From the NCBI GenBank assembly GCA_031267955.1, contig JAIRYB010000249.1, positions 1 to 7,406 of the forward strand: a stretch of 7,406 nt of DNA. Direction: 5' to 3'. The stretch comes from Spirochaetaceae bacterium. Its GTDB lineage: Bacteria > Spirochaetota > Spirochaetia > Treponematales > Breznakiellaceae. Under the pieces are notes generated by a model, which saw only the letters and a list, made by a program, of their open reading frames with translations, had not been told where the DNA came from and made no database searches. Shown here one piece after another: positions 6,032 through 7,406 of this stretch (positions are counted from its first letter, which is position 1; each line of letters starts with the position of its first letter). A program made the position numbers and the translations under genes.

Positions 6032-6997
6032 TTAATTCCCTCCCCGCGCCGTACCCAGGTTTCGCAGCGGCAGGAAATTGTCAAAATTGCGGTCGATAAT
6101 TACCGTTTCCCTGTCGTCCTTAAACACTTCTTCTACCATTTCGTAGTAGAGACGGCGGCGGGTAATTTCCGGCGCCTTGCGGTACTCTTCGTACACCGAA
6201 TCAAAACGCGCCACATCGCCCTGGGTCCGGTTAAGCCGTTCCGTGGCATAGCCCTGCGCCACCTGGATCAGCCGTTCCGACTCGCCCTTGGCTTTGGGTA
6301 TCTCCGCATTGTAGGCCTGCAGACCTTCGTTGATAAGCCGGTTCATGTCCTGCTCGGCCTTGTTTACATCGTCAAAGGCCTCCTGCACGCCCGGAGGCGG
6401 ATCGATATTCTGGAGTTTTACGGCGATCACGCTGATGCCCAGGCCGAAACTCCGGAATGTCTCGTTCATGATATTCATGCCCTCAATTTCAATGGCGCTC
6501 CGCTCCGGCCCCATAATGTCCATGATGGTGCGGTCCCCTACCAGCATATTGATAGCCGATCTGGACACATCGCGTATGGTTTTTTCCCTTTCCATCACAT
6601 TAAAGGTCCAGGCCACGGGATCCACGACACGGTACTGGATGATCCATTCCACATCGATGATGTTAAGGTCCCCGGTGAGCATGGTAGATTCCCTGGTTTC
6701 GCTCGCGTAGGTCGACGAAATACCGCTCTGCAGAGTCCGGAAGCCGAATTGTTCGGTCTGGACATTCTTGACATTCACTACATAATGCCTGTCAATACCG
6801 AAGGGCAGCTTAAACTGAAGCCCCGGCCCGGCAGTGGTATGGTATCTCCCGAAACGGGTAACCACCGCCTCTTCGGTTTGGTCCACGATATACACGCTGG
6901 TTCCCAGCAGAACGATCACCGCGACAGCGGCAATAACCAGGAGGACAGTCGCCGGGCGTAATACGGCGGCCACCCTGGAAGGGGTAACATTTTTCAC
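6032..6997 (-). CDS. hflK: HflK, prohibitin-family partner of HflC (FtsH modulator)
   Basis: A 321-residue SPFH/band 7 protein, first gene of the hflK-hflC-pseudokinase operon. One membrane segment (about 15-38, TVLLVIAAVAVIVLLG) precedes VDQTEEAVVTRFGRY (38-52) and GPGLQFKLPFGID (57-69). MLTGDLNIIDVEWIIQYRV (106-124) and RSAINMLVGDRTIMDIM (146-162) are typical HflK band 7 sequence, and ROUGHLY 200-260 is the charged helical part (GVQEAFDDVNKAEQDMNR, KAKGESERLI). It is about 100 residues shorter than E. coli HflK (419), lacking the Gly-rich cytoplasmic N-terminus and part of the C-terminal tail. The GTG start at 6997 is chosen because GAGGAG (7008-7003) lies 5 nt upstream and the next in-frame Met is well inside the band 7 domain. 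Confidence 0.93.
   Translation of the reverse strand: MKNVTPSRVAAVLRPATVLLVIAAVAVIVLLGTSVYIVDQTEEAVVTRFGRYHTTAGPGLQFKLPFGIDRHYVVNVKNVQTEQFGFRTLQSGISSTYASETRESTMLTGDLNIIDVEWIIQYRVVDPVAWTFNVMEREKTIRDVSRSAINMLVGDRTIMDIMGPERSAIEIEGMNIMNETFRSFGLGISVIAVKLQNIDPPPGVQEAFDDVNKAEQDMNRLINEGLQAYNAEIPKAKGESERLIQVAQGYATERLNRTQGDVARFDSVYEEYRKAPEITRRRLYYEMVEEVFKDDRETVIIDRNFDNFLPLRNLGTARGGN
6038..6043 (-). promoter_or_regulatory. Ribosome binding site deciding the GTG start of hflC
   Basis: GGAGGG on the minus strand lies within the last codons of hflK, 7 nt before GTG at 6030. The hflK stop (6034-6032) and the hflC start are one base apart, so translation is probably coupled. Confidence 0.75.
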
Positions 6998-7008
6998 GGA
7001 GTCTCCTC

Positions 7009-7037
7009 AGCCGGAACGGCAAAACCCGCCTCCGGCT
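7009..7037 (-). promoter_or_regulatory. Possible 5' UTR stem before hflK
   Basis: AGCCGGA (7037-7031 on the minus strand) and TCCGGCT (7015-7009) are perfect 7-base complements with a 15-nt loop. The stem would span from the predicted transcription start to the base before the hflK Shine-Dalgarno (7008-7003). It could protect the 5' end or tune translation; this is inference. Confidence 0.3.
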
Positions 7038-7043
7038 CATTCC

Positions 7044-7072
7044 AAAGTAACGCTTTGAATGCCAAAGGTCAA
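7044..7072 (-). promoter_or_regulatory. Sigma-70 promoter of the hflKC operon
   Basis: On the minus strand TTGACC (7072-7067), a 17-nt spacer and TACTTT (7049-7044) give a -35 box with five of six matches and a -10 box keeping the key T1, A2 and T6. Transcription would start near 7037, about 40 nt before the GTG start of hflK. The flanking sequence is AT-rich compared with the region. Confidence 0.5.
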
Positions 7073-7123
7073 TAAATAGATGCCGGACGCCGCGATAAAC
7101 GCGGGGGAATTCCCGCCTTCCTG

Positions 7124-7165
7124 TTTCCGGCGCATCCGGCCATACCGGCCCGGCTGCGCCGGAAA
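7124..7165. repeat. Perfect 11-bp dyad of a dispersed intergenic repeat family
   Basis: TTTCCGGCGCA (7124-7134) and TGCGCCGGAAA (7155-7165) are perfect complements enclosing a GC-rich 20-nt centre. The element shares its right-hand 21 bases and its GCGCATCCGGC motif with 3484-3522. It lies just downstream of cobO and upstream of hflK. Without a T-run it is a weak terminator candidate; a REP-like element is a better description. Confidence 0.6.
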
Positions 7166-7185
7166 TTCGCCTCCATGCGGGATTT

Positions 7186-7406
7186 TCAGCGTTCGATCCC
7201 CGCCCTCGCCTTAATACCCCGGTCATACGGATGCTTTACCTTTCGGACATCGGAAAAATAATCGGCCGCTTCGGCGAGCCAGGGGGTGGGATTCCTGCCG
7301 GTAAGCACGATCTCCAATCCCGCCGGTTTGTCTTTAATGAGGGAACGGAGTTCCTCCTCGCCAAGCATATTGATATTTACCGCGTCAAGTATCTCGTCAA
7401 GGACCA
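7186..7406 (-). CDS. cobO: ATP:corrinoid adenosyltransferase, C-terminal part (cut by window edge)
   Basis: The last 72 residues of a BtuR/CobO-type enzyme, which transfers the adenosyl group of ATP to the reduced cobalt of a corrinoid to make adenosylcobalamin. The visible part begins VLDEIL, matching the VLDE (Walker B-like) segment of the family. It continues with EIVLTGRNPTPWLAEAADYFSDV and ends KHPYDRGIKARAGIER, the family's typical C-terminus (LTGR and KHP-D-GIKA--GIE). The P-loop and about 100 or more N-terminal residues lie beyond position 7406. It stands apart from the hflKC operon: a 188-bp gap holding a repeat element and the hflKC promoter separates them. No other corrinoid gene is visible, so its partners are unknown. 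Confidence 0.88.
   Translation of the reverse strand, partial: VLDEILDAVNINMLGEEELRSLIKDKPAGLEIVLTGRNPTPWLAEAADYFSDVRKVKHPYDRGIKARAGIER

Noticed and set aside
6031..6084. Upstream ATG start giving hflC 18 more residues
   Set aside because: It would overlap hflK by over 50 bp and put a non-conserved hydrophilic stretch before the membrane anchor. GTG at 6030 has a strong GGAGGG at the right distance.
5984..6961. A 325-codon open frame on the plus strand opposite hflK and the start of hflC
   Set aside because: It mirrors the codon structure of unmistakable hflK sequence, has no ribosome binding site, and encodes low-complexity, His/Arg-rich protein without family resemblance.

Overview
The window is a 7.4 kb piece of a moderately GC-rich bacterial chromosome with five complete genes, one gene cut by the right edge, a probable small leader ORF, and two repeat-bearing intergenic regions. 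The gene content and protein style (HflK/HflC next to a membrane pseudokinase-like protein, a YgjG-type aminotransferase, BtuR/CobO) suggest a spirochaete, perhaps a Treponema-like lineage. That is a recognition-level guess of moderate-to-low confidence. No mobile-element gene, CRISPR array, tRNA or rRNA was seen.

Layout. Positions 69-1334 (minus) encode a saccharopine-dehydrogenase-family oxidoreductase. About 500 bp of divergent control region follows (1335-1839), with an AT-rich core, facing promoters and a 55-codon ORF (1613-1780) with a strong ribosome binding site. Positions 1840-3216 (plus, TTG start) encode a putrescine aminotransferase of the PatA/YgjG type. The convergent gap 3217-3531 holds a hairpin pair that could act as a bidirectional terminator, a second 70-bp copy of the aminotransferase gene's 3' end, and a GC-rich dyad. 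A tight minus-strand operon follows in transcription order: hflK (6997-6032), hflC (6030-5044) and a 500-residue membrane protein with a degenerate kinase fold (5034-3532). A second dyad of the same repeat family lies at 7124-7165. The last gene, 7406-7186 (minus), is the C-terminal part of a corrinoid adenosyltransferase.

How the genes fit together. The divergent pair looks like a small amine or amino-acid metabolism unit: the aminotransferase would make an aminoaldehyde from putrescine or a related diamine, and the oxidoreductase belongs to the family handling saccharopine, lysine-6-semialdehyde and carboxynorspermidine chemistry. The hflK-hflC pair should form the prohibitin-like membrane complex that controls the FtsH protease. 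The co-transcribed pseudokinase-like protein is the least explained gene and could be a partner or regulator of that complex.

The most interesting points are the hflKC-linked pseudokinase, the long aminotransferase leader with its small ORF and alternative hairpins, the diverged duplication of the aminotransferase 3' end, and a possible leaderless start on the oxidoreductase gene. Nothing here clearly amounts to a wholly new system.
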